A stretch of 64,000 bases of DNA. Source: Pipra filicauda. Lineage: Eukaryota; Chordata; Aves; Passeriformes; Pipridae. The notes beneath the pieces are model-generated. The model saw only the letters and a program-made list of their open reading frames with translations. It made no database searches and was not told where the DNA came from. Made by a program: the position numbers and the translations under genes. The stretch covers positions 496,001-560,000 of the forward strand of contig NW_024104508.1 in assembly GCF_003945595.2 (NCBI RefSeq), written 5' to 3'. Shown here one piece after another: positions 53,299 through 64,000 of this stretch; positions within the stretch are counted from its first letter, which is position 1, and each line of letters opens with the position of its first letter.

Positions 53299-55863
53299 GT
53301 GAGTGGCAGGAGCCCCATAGCCCCGTGGCCCCCAGAAACCTTGTTTGCCCTCCTGTGAATCTGAACGGAGGAAGGCGAAACACAGGTTAAAAATGCTGTA
53401 ATAAATACCAGCTCTGACCAGGAAGGCAGACGGGATGTTTTTTCTACAGTATAAGCCGTGTTCCCTTTATTATTTTAACTTAACACAAAATTCATGCATT
53501 CCAACTGAGCCATCTGCTAGTTACAGTAACATATTTGGCATTTATTTACAAAACTTAGTCTGTCCTAAATATATGTTTGCTTAATTGATAGACTAGATTT
53601 TTTTTATAAAAAATGGTTTGTTTTCCTTTTACAGTTCAGTACTAGTCGTATGTTGAGACAATTTACTAGATTTTCTGATTCCTGTTTTCCCAGCTCCAAC
53701 TTCTGAATAAACATTTGAGAAGAAAAGGCAAAACAACAGAGCAAAGGGTTTACTCTTTATAAGAAATTTGTTCTTTATAAGAAATAGTAAGAAGGTAATT
53801 TTCAGAAGACCTTACCATGATCAATTCAGTTGCATTGGCTAGCTGTATTGCCTTACAGTGAGAGGCTTGACTTCTCTCCCTTACTTTGAACTGTAAATAA
53901 TATAGCTATATGAATGTATAGCCTTTTTTAAAGAGAAGAAGCTGGACTAAATCACTTGAAAGTATAGCTGTTCACTTTCTCATAGAACAGCTGTTTAGGG
54001 CACAATAAAAACAAAAGTTTTGTGAAACTGTATATGCCTACTTCCTTCCTCACAAGACTTTTTTTTCTTTTCTACTAACTGGCATGAAATCACCCTTCAT
54101 ATTAGTCCCAGGACCTTTAAATTAGTCTCAGCCTTCTTCCAGTTTATTTGAATTGGTGACCTTTGGATGAGCTGGTATGTTCCATTGTTACTTGCTAATG
54201 ATGGAATAATCTAGTCCTGACGTACCAGTTGTGAAACCGAGGACACTGCTGCTGGATGGTCCTGAGGAAATTTAAACGTCTCATGGCTCCATGTTGGAAA
54301 AGGGAGGATTTAGCTGTGGTTTTTATATGCTTCTAATTGTGTGGAGTATAATAATTCAGATCTGAAAGGGCTCAAACCAAAGTCTGTTAGAGTCGGTGGA
54401 AAATCTCCCATTGATTTTTACTGGTTTTGGATAAAGGCTTCTATGAGCTGGAGTTGAGCACATCATGGCTACTCCAAATTGTTCAATGCTTTTCAAATTC
54501 TTTGCATATCCAAGTCATTATGTAAAGTCAGGTGTTTTTTTTTGTGCTGTCACCTGTGTGGGAATGTTCTTTTACTTAGTAGAAAGTGGTGGTAGTGTTT
54601 TTGTTCACTCTTTTATATGCTGTAGCATTAATTTTATTATCTGATCATTTCCTGCTATGTGAGGACAACATATGGGGGATTTTGGAAAAGTGAAAGTGAA
54701 TCTGCTTTTGCTGAAGGCTGCTTACCCTGAAGACAGGTTTCTTCAGGTGTTTTTCAAAGAGTTTACAGTAGTGGGACATGTGAAGTTGAAAGACATGCTT
54801 TCTCTGAGGTGCATGTTGTACTTCCTTTGTTCAGTATGTGGTTGTTTGCTGCCTTTTTTTTTTGAAGATGAAGGGGAGAAAGCTGTTAGGGATAACAGAT
54901 ACTGGTGTTCTGTAAAAAGGTTTGCAGAATAACACATACCTGTGATAGGCATATATCCTCTCCTGGCTTCCATGTTGCTGATGATGAGCAGGATTTTTCC
55001 TCTTGGCTATAAATAAAAACCCAGCCAAGAGAAAGTAGGGAGGAGAAGGATTGCTAAACTTAAATCATGGAAGTTTGTCAGAGTTTAGTGTAGCCTGTCT
55101 TGAAATTTGATTCCATTTGGAAGGGAATCAAGAGATGAAACCTCAAAAAAACCCCACCTGATTTGAGGCAGGACATCCTCCAGCAAGAATCTCGTTTGCC
55201 ACCGGAAGGGTGAGATCAGGAATTTTGGCTCCTTGGAAAAGGAAATTCTGATGCTCATTATCTCTCCTCCATCATATTCTAGTTTACTGATTTGGGGCTT
55301 GCTTATTACTAAAAGTTGAAGAAGGCAAAAGAGGTATGCATGTGAAAGAAGCTCAGATAAATAGCCTGAGATGAGGGAAGGCAGGAGAAGCACAATTACT
55401 ATGAGCCCTTGTGTCTTGGATTTCCTTCTAGGACTTGGGAAGTGCTAATTTTTCCAGCCAAACTAATTTTGTCTTTAATAGGAGATGGCTGTCATGGCAG
55501 AAAGCAGAGCTGTACTGCAGGGTGCAGGGTAGCAATACAGAGCTGCATATTTCCTGCGTATTGTCCTTTTGCATGCAGGGTTTCCAAAGCACATGAGAAT
55601 CTGGCCTCTGGAGGAAGGGTGGAGATACTGCTGGGGCACCATCCACCTGCCTGCAGGGAACAAGGCAGCACGTTCATGCCATGGGTTTTTACAGAGAGTA
55701 TGGTCAGGATATAAATTTGTGAATTTTTTGTCAGCCAGGGTCAGAGGATTGATCAGGAAAGATTTTCTTAATATTTTCACAGTTTGTTGTCCCCTCCTTT
55801 CCAAATTTCACAAATAGCAATGTATGTAGTCCTAGATTCTCTCCTGCATGGCCCCATTCAAAT

Positions 55864-55883
55864 AAGCAAATAAATAAATAAAT
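55864..55883. repeat. (AAAT)n microsatellite
   Basis: About four AAAT units. Confidence 0.75.
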
Positions 55884-57579
55884 AGATGCTGTTCGGTAGC
55901 TCTTTGGGTATATGACAGCAGAATTCTGCCAGGTCACAAAGGTGCTTTCCTTCTCCTATCTGTTTAACTTAAGTAAGGCCTCCAGGTGGGTGAGGAAGTC
56001 TGTACTTGAAATGCAGTATGTTAGTCCAAGGGTCTGCTTGGCTTAATTTATCTCATCAAAAAAATTACCAGAATAATTCACATGGCCATTAGTATGGCAG
56101 TACTGCTTCTGATGTTTTTTGAACTTGTCATTGTGCAGTGGAGAACTACTCTCCCTTCTCAGGGGTGAGCTAGGATTTTACATATTGTACAGGGATAACT
56201 AAACAAACAATGCATGTGTTATGAGAACCTTTATAATCAGAATCAAGGGCAGACTATACATTTCTGTGTAAAGATTAAAGAATTGTATTCCTTCAGTTCT
56301 GTGTTATTTCTTTGGTTGTATGTGGTCCAAGAGGACATTTTGAATAAAGAGATTGAATCTTGCACAAGTTGTTTCTCTCATTTAATTTACAACACGTGAA
56401 TGAGATTGTTTCCGTTATTCATCCCAACTACTTTACTTTAAATGTGATTATGGTAGGGGGACAATGCAAGTAAAAGAATTGTTTGGAAAAGTTGGTTCTG
56501 TTGTTAGCTTTTTTGGTTTACGGTCACACTGCCAAAGTGTGTGTAATAGGCTGCAACTAGAGAGGAGGAAATTGAAAGCAAATAAAATGCCTTTTTGAAA
56601 TATGAAAATTAAATTGTGTATTCCGTTCTGAATGCTTTGGTCATAAAAATTCTCATTTTACTCTGACCTATTGTAGCTTATTAGAAATTAAATATCCTGT
56701 GAAACCAGTGAACTAGTCAAAGAGTACAGGAATAAATTGCAGTTTTTAAAAAAAACCCTGTATATCCTCATGTGTCTTAAATATACAGAGCTGTAATAAT
56801 TTTTACTGATGAACTAAAAGGGCAAATACTCTTATGTTATAATTAGATTATACGCATGAAAGCAGTGTGATCATTCTAGACTACAGAACTGTTCTGTGTC
56901 CTCTGGTGAACCTAACCCAATAAATTAGGGTTCTGTTTTTCCATTGGAAGAAATAAAAGGACTGATTGTCGAGCTGCCTAATAGTAAGGTAGAAAACAGA
57001 GCAAGAAGATCAATGTCTGATCAAGTGAATTTAAAGTCAAACAAAATGTAAGTCTTTCTTTTACTGGATGAAGTTGGTACACACAGAACCAAATTGCTTC
57101 TCAGTATGCATACACAATGCTTACTGTTTTATCTGGGGTAGAAGACCATTATTTCTGCTCACCTGCTACATTTTTTTGGCCTATTTCGATCCTGGTGTTT
57201 GACTGTCTTCTGGATTACTTCATGAGACTTGGTAGGAATGAACTGTATGCTGCAGGTACGGCAACAATGTTGCTTGACAGTAGATGTTCTTTGCAATAGC
57301 TGTGGTGTAGGAAAATAAAGGAGCTCTTTGAAGAAAATCAGAAATAACTGTCAGCTACATAAGTAGTTGGATCCTTGAACAATTCTTCACTAACCAATAT
57401 CTTAGTGACATGCAAATGGGTGAACCATTTTTAAAACATTCACGAGAAAAATGTGTGGGTAAGAAGACCTGTTTTCATCCCCACTGCAAGTTGCCTTCCT
57501 TGAGTCATGTGTCTTGTTTGCTCTCATTATTCACATCTGTGCAATGGTCTTGAACTCTGGGCCTTTTCCTTTCTTATGT

Positions 57580-57603
57580 TTTCATGGGTTTGTACCCATG
57601 AAA
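57580..57603. repeat. Perfect 10-bp hairpin, 4-nt loop
   Basis: TTTCATGGGT (57580-57589) pairs exactly with ACCCATGAAA (57594-57603) across loop TTGT. A short, stable stem if transcribed; no longer pairing beyond it. Confidence 0.8.
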
Positions 57604-59159
57604 GGTCTTGCACCTTTGCCTCCTTTAGTATCCTGTTAACTCGACACCTTCCACTCATGACTTTGCATTATTTCTCTTGACTTGGCTATGCCACCTATTT
57701 GCCATGTGCTCCAGCCAAGCTGTACTTCAACAGGTATGGAATGCTGCTGCTGCTGCTTGGTTTCCTACCAGTAGAAAGAATGAACACTAATAAAATGATA
57801 ATATTTCTTCTTTATCGTTGTTTTTTTTCCTTTGACCTTTAGCAAAATTGTATCATTCCTTGTCCATTTGCCTAGCTCCTCGCAACTCTTGACAGGTAGG
57901 ATTGCCTTCATGTGACTTCAAACTGTTTTCTGTCTTTACATTAAAATAATTTTATTTCCATGATTTATTAACTTGTCCCTGGCTTTGGTTTGGGTTTGAT
58001 TTTTGTTTGTTTTTTTTTTTTTTCAGTATTTCGTACATCTTATTTAAAAATGTGGTGTGTTTGTGCACAAGGTGCTTCAAAGTGTAACTAAGATCTGTAG
58101 CATTTTTGTATAAGGCTTAGAATGACTTCGTTCATCACTTCAGGAAATGGAAGTGTTTATCTTGAGCCTTCTTTTATAAGTAAGATGTCTTACTTTGTAT
58201 GTTTCATTTGTTCCAAAAAAGGATAAGGTGAAACGCATTATGCAGTTAGATAAACATGGAAGGAGTCTGTACAGAGTCATATTCATGTAAATCCAGAATA
58301 TACATGCCCATGCACATATGCATTAAAAGAATATTCACCTGTAAAGTATTTTTGACAAATTTCATTTTTAAGGAAAATTAATTGCTTCCATTAAATATGA
58401 AAGTATAATTTTATTTCTACAAATACAAAGAAAATTATATCTGGAACAAAGAGTACTTCCTATGCAGCATTGAACCACATGCATTTTATGTTGTTCCCGT
58501 TTCACTGTGGCTTACTGAAATGATTAATTTATTGAAATGTTCTATGTGACCAGAATACAACAGCTTTGGGCCAGAGGACTTGGATCAACTGTTTAACTGC
58601 AGAAGTTGCTGATATTAAGATTATAATGTCAAGTACTGAGGAAAAGAAATACCAGAACTAAGGTTGATTATGCAGCCTTAATTCAGGTATCTTTGAGTAT
58701 ATGCAGATAAACTAAGGTTTAGAGTCCATGGATGGTACCGCTTCACTTTTCAGGGTGCTTAGCCACATGTAGTAATAGTTGTGCATGAAAACTACAGTTC
58801 CTCTTAAATTTATTTGAAACCAGGAAACTTGGGAACATCAGATCACAGAGAATGCAGTTGGTTACGTAGCATATTGTGAGCATGTGGTCCTTCCCTGTGA
58901 ATTATATGCATGTAACAGTAATTTGTCACTGGTTATTGTTAATTTTGACTTGAAAATCACTTAGCTCTGCACCATGAAGGCATCTAACCTGATTATCTAG
59001 CTTAGCATTCAATTGTTGCAAACTGTTAAGCTCTCTTTTTTTTCTCTTGCCCATCTCATTTCCCACCCCCACCCCCGCCAGTCCCCTGCCTCTGATACTT
59101 CATGCTTTTTTCCTTTGCCAGAAATGGGGCAGGGCTGCTAGAGACATTTTATTTTCTTG

Positions 59160-60535
59160 AAGAGTCTTATGCATGGAGATAGCGTCCTCAATCTTTTTTC
59201 CCCATAGGATGTCCTGTCAGTTTAAGCTCTAGTTGCTTAATCTGGCAGGTGTTAAAGGCAGCTGCCAGGCTCTTGATGTTGGCAGAGTGGGTTGCACGTG
59301 GAGTCATCTGCTGCCTAGTTGCTTTTGACAGTCTTCTTGCCCCCTGAAGGTATGAGCCAATGACAAGAGTCCTGCTTGCCATTGTTTTGACCAAACCCTA
59401 TGCTTTCATCTTCTTGTCTTTCTGCATTACTGAGTGTTGAGTTCTTTGGTTGGTGGGGAGTTTTCTTTGTCCCCAGTCCCACTGCCATTTGGCCCTCCCT
59501 GCCCCCCCTACTTGGCAGTTCTGCTGTGTATGTATGTGACCACTGACACGTGCTGTGAGACTTGGACAGGAATGGTGATAGCCTCTATAGCCTCTGAAAT
59601 GTAGGAAGCCTTCTTTCTTGCCGAGTAGGTGGTTGCACAAGATACCATCTTGATGGCAGCTGTCTTCATTTGCATTGAACTCTGGGAGAACCCAGAAACT
59701 GCTCTGGTAGTCAGGCCTCCTAAGAAGCCTATTTACTTTCATCCTCTGCCCAGGGAAGATGAATCTCACCCGGTGTCACTCTCACAGTAGGATGCAGGGA
59801 ATGTGCTTGCAGCCATTCTGGCCATGACTTCCCAGTGCGTGGATGGTGGGAGTGTGTTTTGCGAGGCAGAAGGATCTTCTACTGTGATCTCTTCAAGAGG
59901 CCTCATATCAAAACACTGCTCAGTTTGATGAAGGTAGAAGTGCTTTCTCTGCTTGGAGGGTAGGTGTGAGTGGGAATGGCATGACCCGGGGGATGGGAAA
60001 GTGCTGTATTCCATAATTCCCAGGGGAGGGAGGGCTCTATAGAGCCCTGTCTCTGTAGAGCTGTTCCCTGAACTAGCCATCCTGATCTCTCTGTCCTGCC
60101 TGCAGTGACATGGATAAGACTCCTTGCTTTGGCTCTGGACGAACTTTAGAGTGCCAGGTTCCTTGCATGGAGCCTTGTATATGAAGAACCATATGTATAC
60201 AGAGCATGCTTCCTTTTGCTTCCAGATGTCTTCACATCTTAAATACCTGATAGCTGGTAAATTCCAGAATCTGAATGAAATATGTTTTTTTTCTCCAAAT
60301 ACTATAACAAATATTTGTGGAGCACAAATACACTTAGGCAAAGCCCTCTCCCCTGTTTTCCCCTTCTGACTAGATTTTCACAGGACAGCAGGATTCATCC
60401 TTGTCATATGGGCCTTTCTTGCCAAGTTACAGGTTCTGTTCCAAGTAATAGAACTCAAAAAAACCCCCAACCCCAAACATTTCCTTTGCTACTTCTGCAG
60501 AAATAGCAAGACTCTTTGCACTGGTTGCCCAGAGG
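59160..60535. other. Moderately GC-rich stretch with long minus-strand open frames, no recognised product
   Basis: On the minus strand the sequence stays open for 576 bases (60341 down to 59766) and then for 372 bases in another frame (59769 down to 59398), the latter starting only from a GTG. A donor-like CCGG|GTGAGA lies on the minus strand near 59770. The translations show no domain, no hydrophobic segments of membrane length and no family resemblance I can name. A minus-strand non-coding transcript or a decayed retroposon next to the CR1 piece is possible; chance openness is the default. Confidence 0.3.
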
Positions 60536-60540
60536 TGTTA

Positions 60541-60670
60541 TGGCATCTCCATCCACTAAAGAAAGAGGTGGCCATGGTCCTGGGCAACCTGCTCATGGTG
60601 ACCCTGCTTGAGCAGGGTGGTAGACTAGACAGTCTGCAGAGGTCCTCTCCAGCTTCAACCATTCCATGAC
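60541..60670 (+). mobile_element. CR1 LINE 3'-end fragment (sense)
   Basis: Clear avian CR1 tail signature in order: GGCATCTCCATCC, CTGGGCAACCTGCTC, GACCCTGCTTGAGCAGGG, GACTAGAC, CAGAGGTCC, and CAACCATTCCATGAC at the end. It is a truncated, diverged, immobile copy. The terminal ATTCTATG-type repeats are reduced to about one unit. It is the strongest evidence in the window that the host is a bird. Confidence 0.85.
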
Positions 60671-60679
60671 TGAAACTTT

Positions 60680-61672
60680 CTGAAAAGGTTTTGAAAAAGA
60701 ATCTAAATTCACTTGGTTAGAGAGGAGGGAAGCAAAAAATAAATTAAAATAGATTAATTTAATGGGAACTGTAGAACACACTTTCAAATTAAGCTGCTCT
60801 ACCAGACTTGTCCATAATAAATTCTGAGGAGTCAATAAAAACGTTATGAATTCATACCAAAATAACAGAGAGCAAATCATATTAGTTCTGTCTATACAAA
60901 CATTTGAAGTATCTCTGTAACTTTAAAAAGTACCCTAAATGCATTTTCTATGCACAGATCAGAGTTGTGAGCTTACTTAAAACTTAGAAAGAGAATTCAT
61001 GCTCTCACCTTTGAGCATAATAGGCCAATTCTCAGCATCATTGCCTTTGATCTCATAGAAAGAATCATGTGTGCATAAAAAGTATCTAGGACTTGCTGGC
61101 TGTTTAGGAGTAATTTTCTGATCATGCTTTGCTGATAGGAATTCAAATGTAAAAAATCAAATTTACATAAGCAGACTCTGTGAACCTTTGCCCTCCCCTC
61201 ACTCTTGACTTTTGCTGCCCCGTTTGGCTCCCAGCGCTTTTTAGAGATCTCTTTTGTGGGTTACGTGTTGCTCCAGCAAGAAACCCAAGTTCTGTAAGCA
61301 AGAAAGTGGTAGAATTGCAACCACAAAACCTGAAGTCAAGCAATGTTCCCTCTCCCATTACTGCTCCACCTACTCACGAGGCAGCCCTGTGGGGACCAGT
61401 GTGGACACTGGCTGGTAGCCAGGCGTGTACCAGACACCTTTGCTCGTAGATCGAGCTCGTCCACAAATGGCAGCTGGAAGTTCATACCCATAATATAAGC
61501 TCACATCACTGTAACCTGTATTTTGCAACAACAGTGCAGGCGGCCTTTTTTCTGAAAAATTTCTATTTCTCAATATTTTTAACATACTTTATTTTCTCAA
61601 CTAAGGACTAGCAGTAAGGCTTATCAGCAGTTTATGTTGGAGACAGAAGGAAAAGGGCAAGTGGGTTGCTGA
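60680..61672. other. Non-coding stretch
   Basis: No exon supported. Frames on both strands at 61143-61585 are open for 70-90 codons but overlap each other and lack splice context. Confidence 0.5.
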
Positions 61673-61972
61673 GAGGATATTGCTTGCTGTCTGGGCAAGC
61701 ATAGCATGCAAGAAGATGAAAAGCCTGGACTCCTCTTTGTGAAGTTCAACGCCAAGCCAAGTTATAACTTGAGCTCAGCTTCTTCGAAACCTGTCTGTGT
61801 AGATATAGCCATAGTCCGTTTTGATGATCATAAGTCTGCAGCTGAATTGATGGTGCAAGAAAGATATGTAAAGGCAGACCTGTACCACTGGAGTCCAGAT
61901 CTACAAGATCAAATCTACGGTCTAATATTTTTTAAATGTTTTGTTGTTAAGGGTTTCCTGATACATCATGCC
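61673..61972 (+). other. Protein-like open segment, possible exon or exonised pseudogene piece
   Basis: The frame is open from a TGA at 61670-61672 to a TAA at 61973-61975, with an ATG at 61706. The translation from about residue 6 is well mixed and globular-looking (KPGLLFVKFNAKPSYNLSS, later VRFDDHKSAAELMVQERY and YHWSPDLQDQIYG), unlike the low-complexity frames elsewhere. The acceptor is poor (CTGGGCAAG at 61699) and the only donors are weak (GTAAAG at 61869, GTCTAA at 61920). I do not recognise a family. It may be a real alternative exon, a relic of a retrocopy, or chance. Confidence 0.2.
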
Positions 61973-62814
61973 TAATATTGTCAATATTTCTTTAGGTCTT
62001 TCTCCTTTAAATAGCTTTGGATGAGTGGAACATCCTGTACTTTTGCAAAGATCTCCTGGAGTTAGTGAAAGCCATTTGTGTGAACGTGGGCAGCTGAAAG
62101 AAGCAAAGGCATTCTGAGCCCTGCACAGTTGTAAGGCGGTCTGTGTTTGGGAAATGAGAGTAGTAGGGCATTACTGTGTTTGCTTGGAAAGTAATCTAAT
62201 CTAAAAGAGCTTGAAACAATTTGCAAATTAGGATTGTGAAAACCTCAATGTCATTTTTAGTTCTTTAAGAGAACAAGTATTTAAATCCAGAAAGAGCACC
62301 AGGCAGGAAGAATTTGAGAGATTCAACCTGGCAGATATTGCAAGGCATGGAATAGAATAGGACTGAGCTTTACCTGTTGCCATGTGAAGGTTAAGATCTG
62401 CAATCTCTATTAGGAGATCCAAATTTCACAACACTTGGGTGATGGTGTAACAGGAAGAAGGGTGTGGGCAAAACTACAGAGCGACATATGAGTAATTCAA
62501 GACCTCACCTGTTTTCTCATCTGGAGAGCAGGGCAAAGTGGGGAAAGCAGATGGGCAGATCAGAAGTTACAGTTTAAGCGCTTACTTTTGCTGAGCTTAT
62601 CTGTATTGAGGATGATCGTTGGCCATTCCTATTTATTGCATGCTCTTTGTATTTTTGAGTGGAAGCATTTTAAATCAGAAAAAATGATGTCTGGTATTAC
62701 TCCTTTTATGCACTGTCTCAGCACAGCAAATCTGAGCTATTAGGTTATAGGCAGCAGATGCCAGCAGTCTTTGTGGTACTTTACTGTTAATTTACTTCAA
62801 TGTGTTTTCTTCAG

Positions 62815-62901
62815 GGATTTTCCTAGTGGTGATACAAGCTACCTTTTTAATTATATCAAAGTGGTGGAATTACTGTCTCATTTTGATGTGAAAAAGGCTT
62901 G
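62815..62901 (+). other. Candidate internal exon, 87 bases
   Basis: A pyrimidine-rich acceptor (TGTTTTCTTCAG, ending at 62814) and a strong donor (GCTTG|GTGAGT, intron from 62902) enclose 87 bases, a multiple of three. Only one frame is open, and it needs two carried-in bases; it reads DFPSGDTSYLFNYIKVVELL and then a short helical run ending ...FDVKKA. No family recognised. Phase does not fit a direct junction with the exon ending at 53298, so an intermediate exon, a different transcript or a non-coding role would be required. Confidence 0.3.
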
Positions 62902-62909
62902 GTGAGTAT

Positions 62910-64000
62910 CACAGGCAGATCATAACCTTAAACAGTGCCCAGAAGTGATATGTCTGAAAGAAAAGGTTACGATCCCAAAAGTGATTTTTGCAATTCCATC
63001 AACATTATTTACGTTAAATAAATGCACATATTCCTGCAATATTTGAAATCAAGGTCCAGGACTCAAAAATGAAATTTAATATGCAATTGCCTTCAGTGGT
63101 TATTACTGCTGGAGAACTGAGAAAGGCAAAAATAAAGATAGGTGATACAAGCTTACTGTTTTCCAAAGCTCAACAGTTTTGTGAGTAAAATTATCTGATT
63201 ACAGTGTGTTTTTATGATGGAAGTAATTTTATCTACAGTGCTATATTTGGAATCAGTATACTCAGCCATCTGCATCTATGTATGTGGCAAGTCTAATAGG
63301 GATTAAAATTATACCATGCTCTTGTTTGTTTCTTCAGACTTTTACCTTGGGTTTTGTTTTGTTTGGTTTTGTTTTTCTGATATAGCATGGAATTTCATTG
63401 TTGAATTTTGTTGTATTTTGTTTACTGATATCTTCATGAAAAACTTGGTGAAAGTTTGTGATAACTCAAGAGTCCTTATACCCTTATATTTCAGCCTGTG
63501 GTGTTGCTATTGAAAGTAATTAATGCTTTTCCCTTTGTAATCCAAGCTAATGTCGTCTAATCAACATTACGTAATTCAACAAATAGAGCAAAACCTACTG
63601 AATTTAAATACTGTACTCTTCTGTTATCTCTCGATGTGCAGCACAGCATGTATTTTTGTATCTTTTGAACCTTTTGTAGATCAGAAGGTGAATTTTTGGA
63701 AGTAAATGAATTGTATTTTTGAGTCTATACATTTTGCTTTCTGTCAACACTTATGTTGAAGTTATGTTTCTGCTGAATTACCCATTGTTAATTAAGAATA
63801 ATTTTATCTCTTTGGTTAACAGAAGAAATTGGGACATTATTAGGGTGTTGGCCTTGATGTTTCCATAACAGGTTAGCTGCTTTGATCTGGCTGTGTTGAC
63901 AGTAAAATTGGGTCTTCTGCTTGGACGTGTAGGAGAAATATGTGTTTGGTTAGACCGTTATCAAATTGGAGGAAGTAACTAGAATTGGTAAATGAAGACG
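62910..64000. other. Non-coding stretch to window end
   Basis: AT-rich sequence with no supported exon, probably intron. The 65-codon frame at 63316-63513 is F/C/W-rich and looks like chance. Confidence 0.5.

Larger units (their letters stand above)
53310..59160. other. Non-coding stretch, probably intronic
   Basis: AT-rich with no supported exon. It contains a tandem duplication (about 53755-53785), an AAAT microsatellite (55864-55883), an inverted repeat (57580-57603) and a T14 tract followed by CAG at 58010-58026, which would make a strong splice acceptor but opens no convincing exon. A donor-like CTGCAG|GTACGG occurs at 57258 without a matching acceptor. Confidence 0.5.

Noticed and set aside
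58010..58027. T14 followed by CAG, an ideal-looking splice acceptor
   Set aside because: The downstream sequence has no open frame with a donor within exon-like distance; poly(T) tracts with CAG occur often by chance.
1..64000. CRISPR arrays, tRNA/rRNA genes, intact transposons or viral genes
   Set aside because: None seen on either strand. The sequence is vertebrate nuclear in character, and no intact coding mobile element or viral motif was recognised.

Overview
The window looks like nuclear DNA from a bird. It is AT-rich, interspersed repeats are sparse, and the recognisable ones belong to the CR1 LINE family: a sense-strand 3' tail at about 60.54-60.67 kb, an antisense tail piece at about 23.93-24.05 kb, and an older amniote-type CR1 relative at about 47.69-47.94 kb. 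There are no bacterial-type genes, operons, CRISPR arrays or tRNA/rRNA genes that I can see. Almost every open reading frame outside the GC islands is short and looks like chance. No gene could be named with confidence, and no symbols are given.

Layout. From 1 to about 38.87 kb I see only non-coding sequence: intergenic, or intronic to something outside the window. A first CpG island (about 38.89-40.23 kb) contains a good plus-strand splice donor after base 39517, so it is probably a promoter with an upstream, probably non-coding, first exon. From 40.24 to 51.6 kb the sequence is non-coding and includes a roughly 1.7-kb A/purine-rich block (40.95-42.65 kb) and the old CR1 piece. A second, stronger CpG island (about 51.64-53.03 kb) has two plus-strand donors (exon ends 52362 and 52588), a C/EBP-type palindrome, and a TATA/MEF2-like box at 52772-52781.

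Just downstream lies a likely exon, 53041-53298. It carries two minimal upstream ORFs, a second MEF2-type site and an ATG at 53224 that opens 25 codons to a strong donor. Further 3' are a weaker candidate exon at 62815-62901 and an open 300-base segment at 61673-61972 of protein-like composition. The simplest reading is the 5' end of one plus-strand gene with alternative promoters about 13 kb apart, its main body lying beyond 64 kb. That is inference. Splice sites and base composition are seen; transcription and gene identity are not.

I found no clear new biological system. The points most worth a second look are the dual-promoter architecture with two perfect MEF2-consensus sites around the second start region, the small-ORF leader beginning at 53224, and the purine-asymmetric block at 41-42.6 kb.
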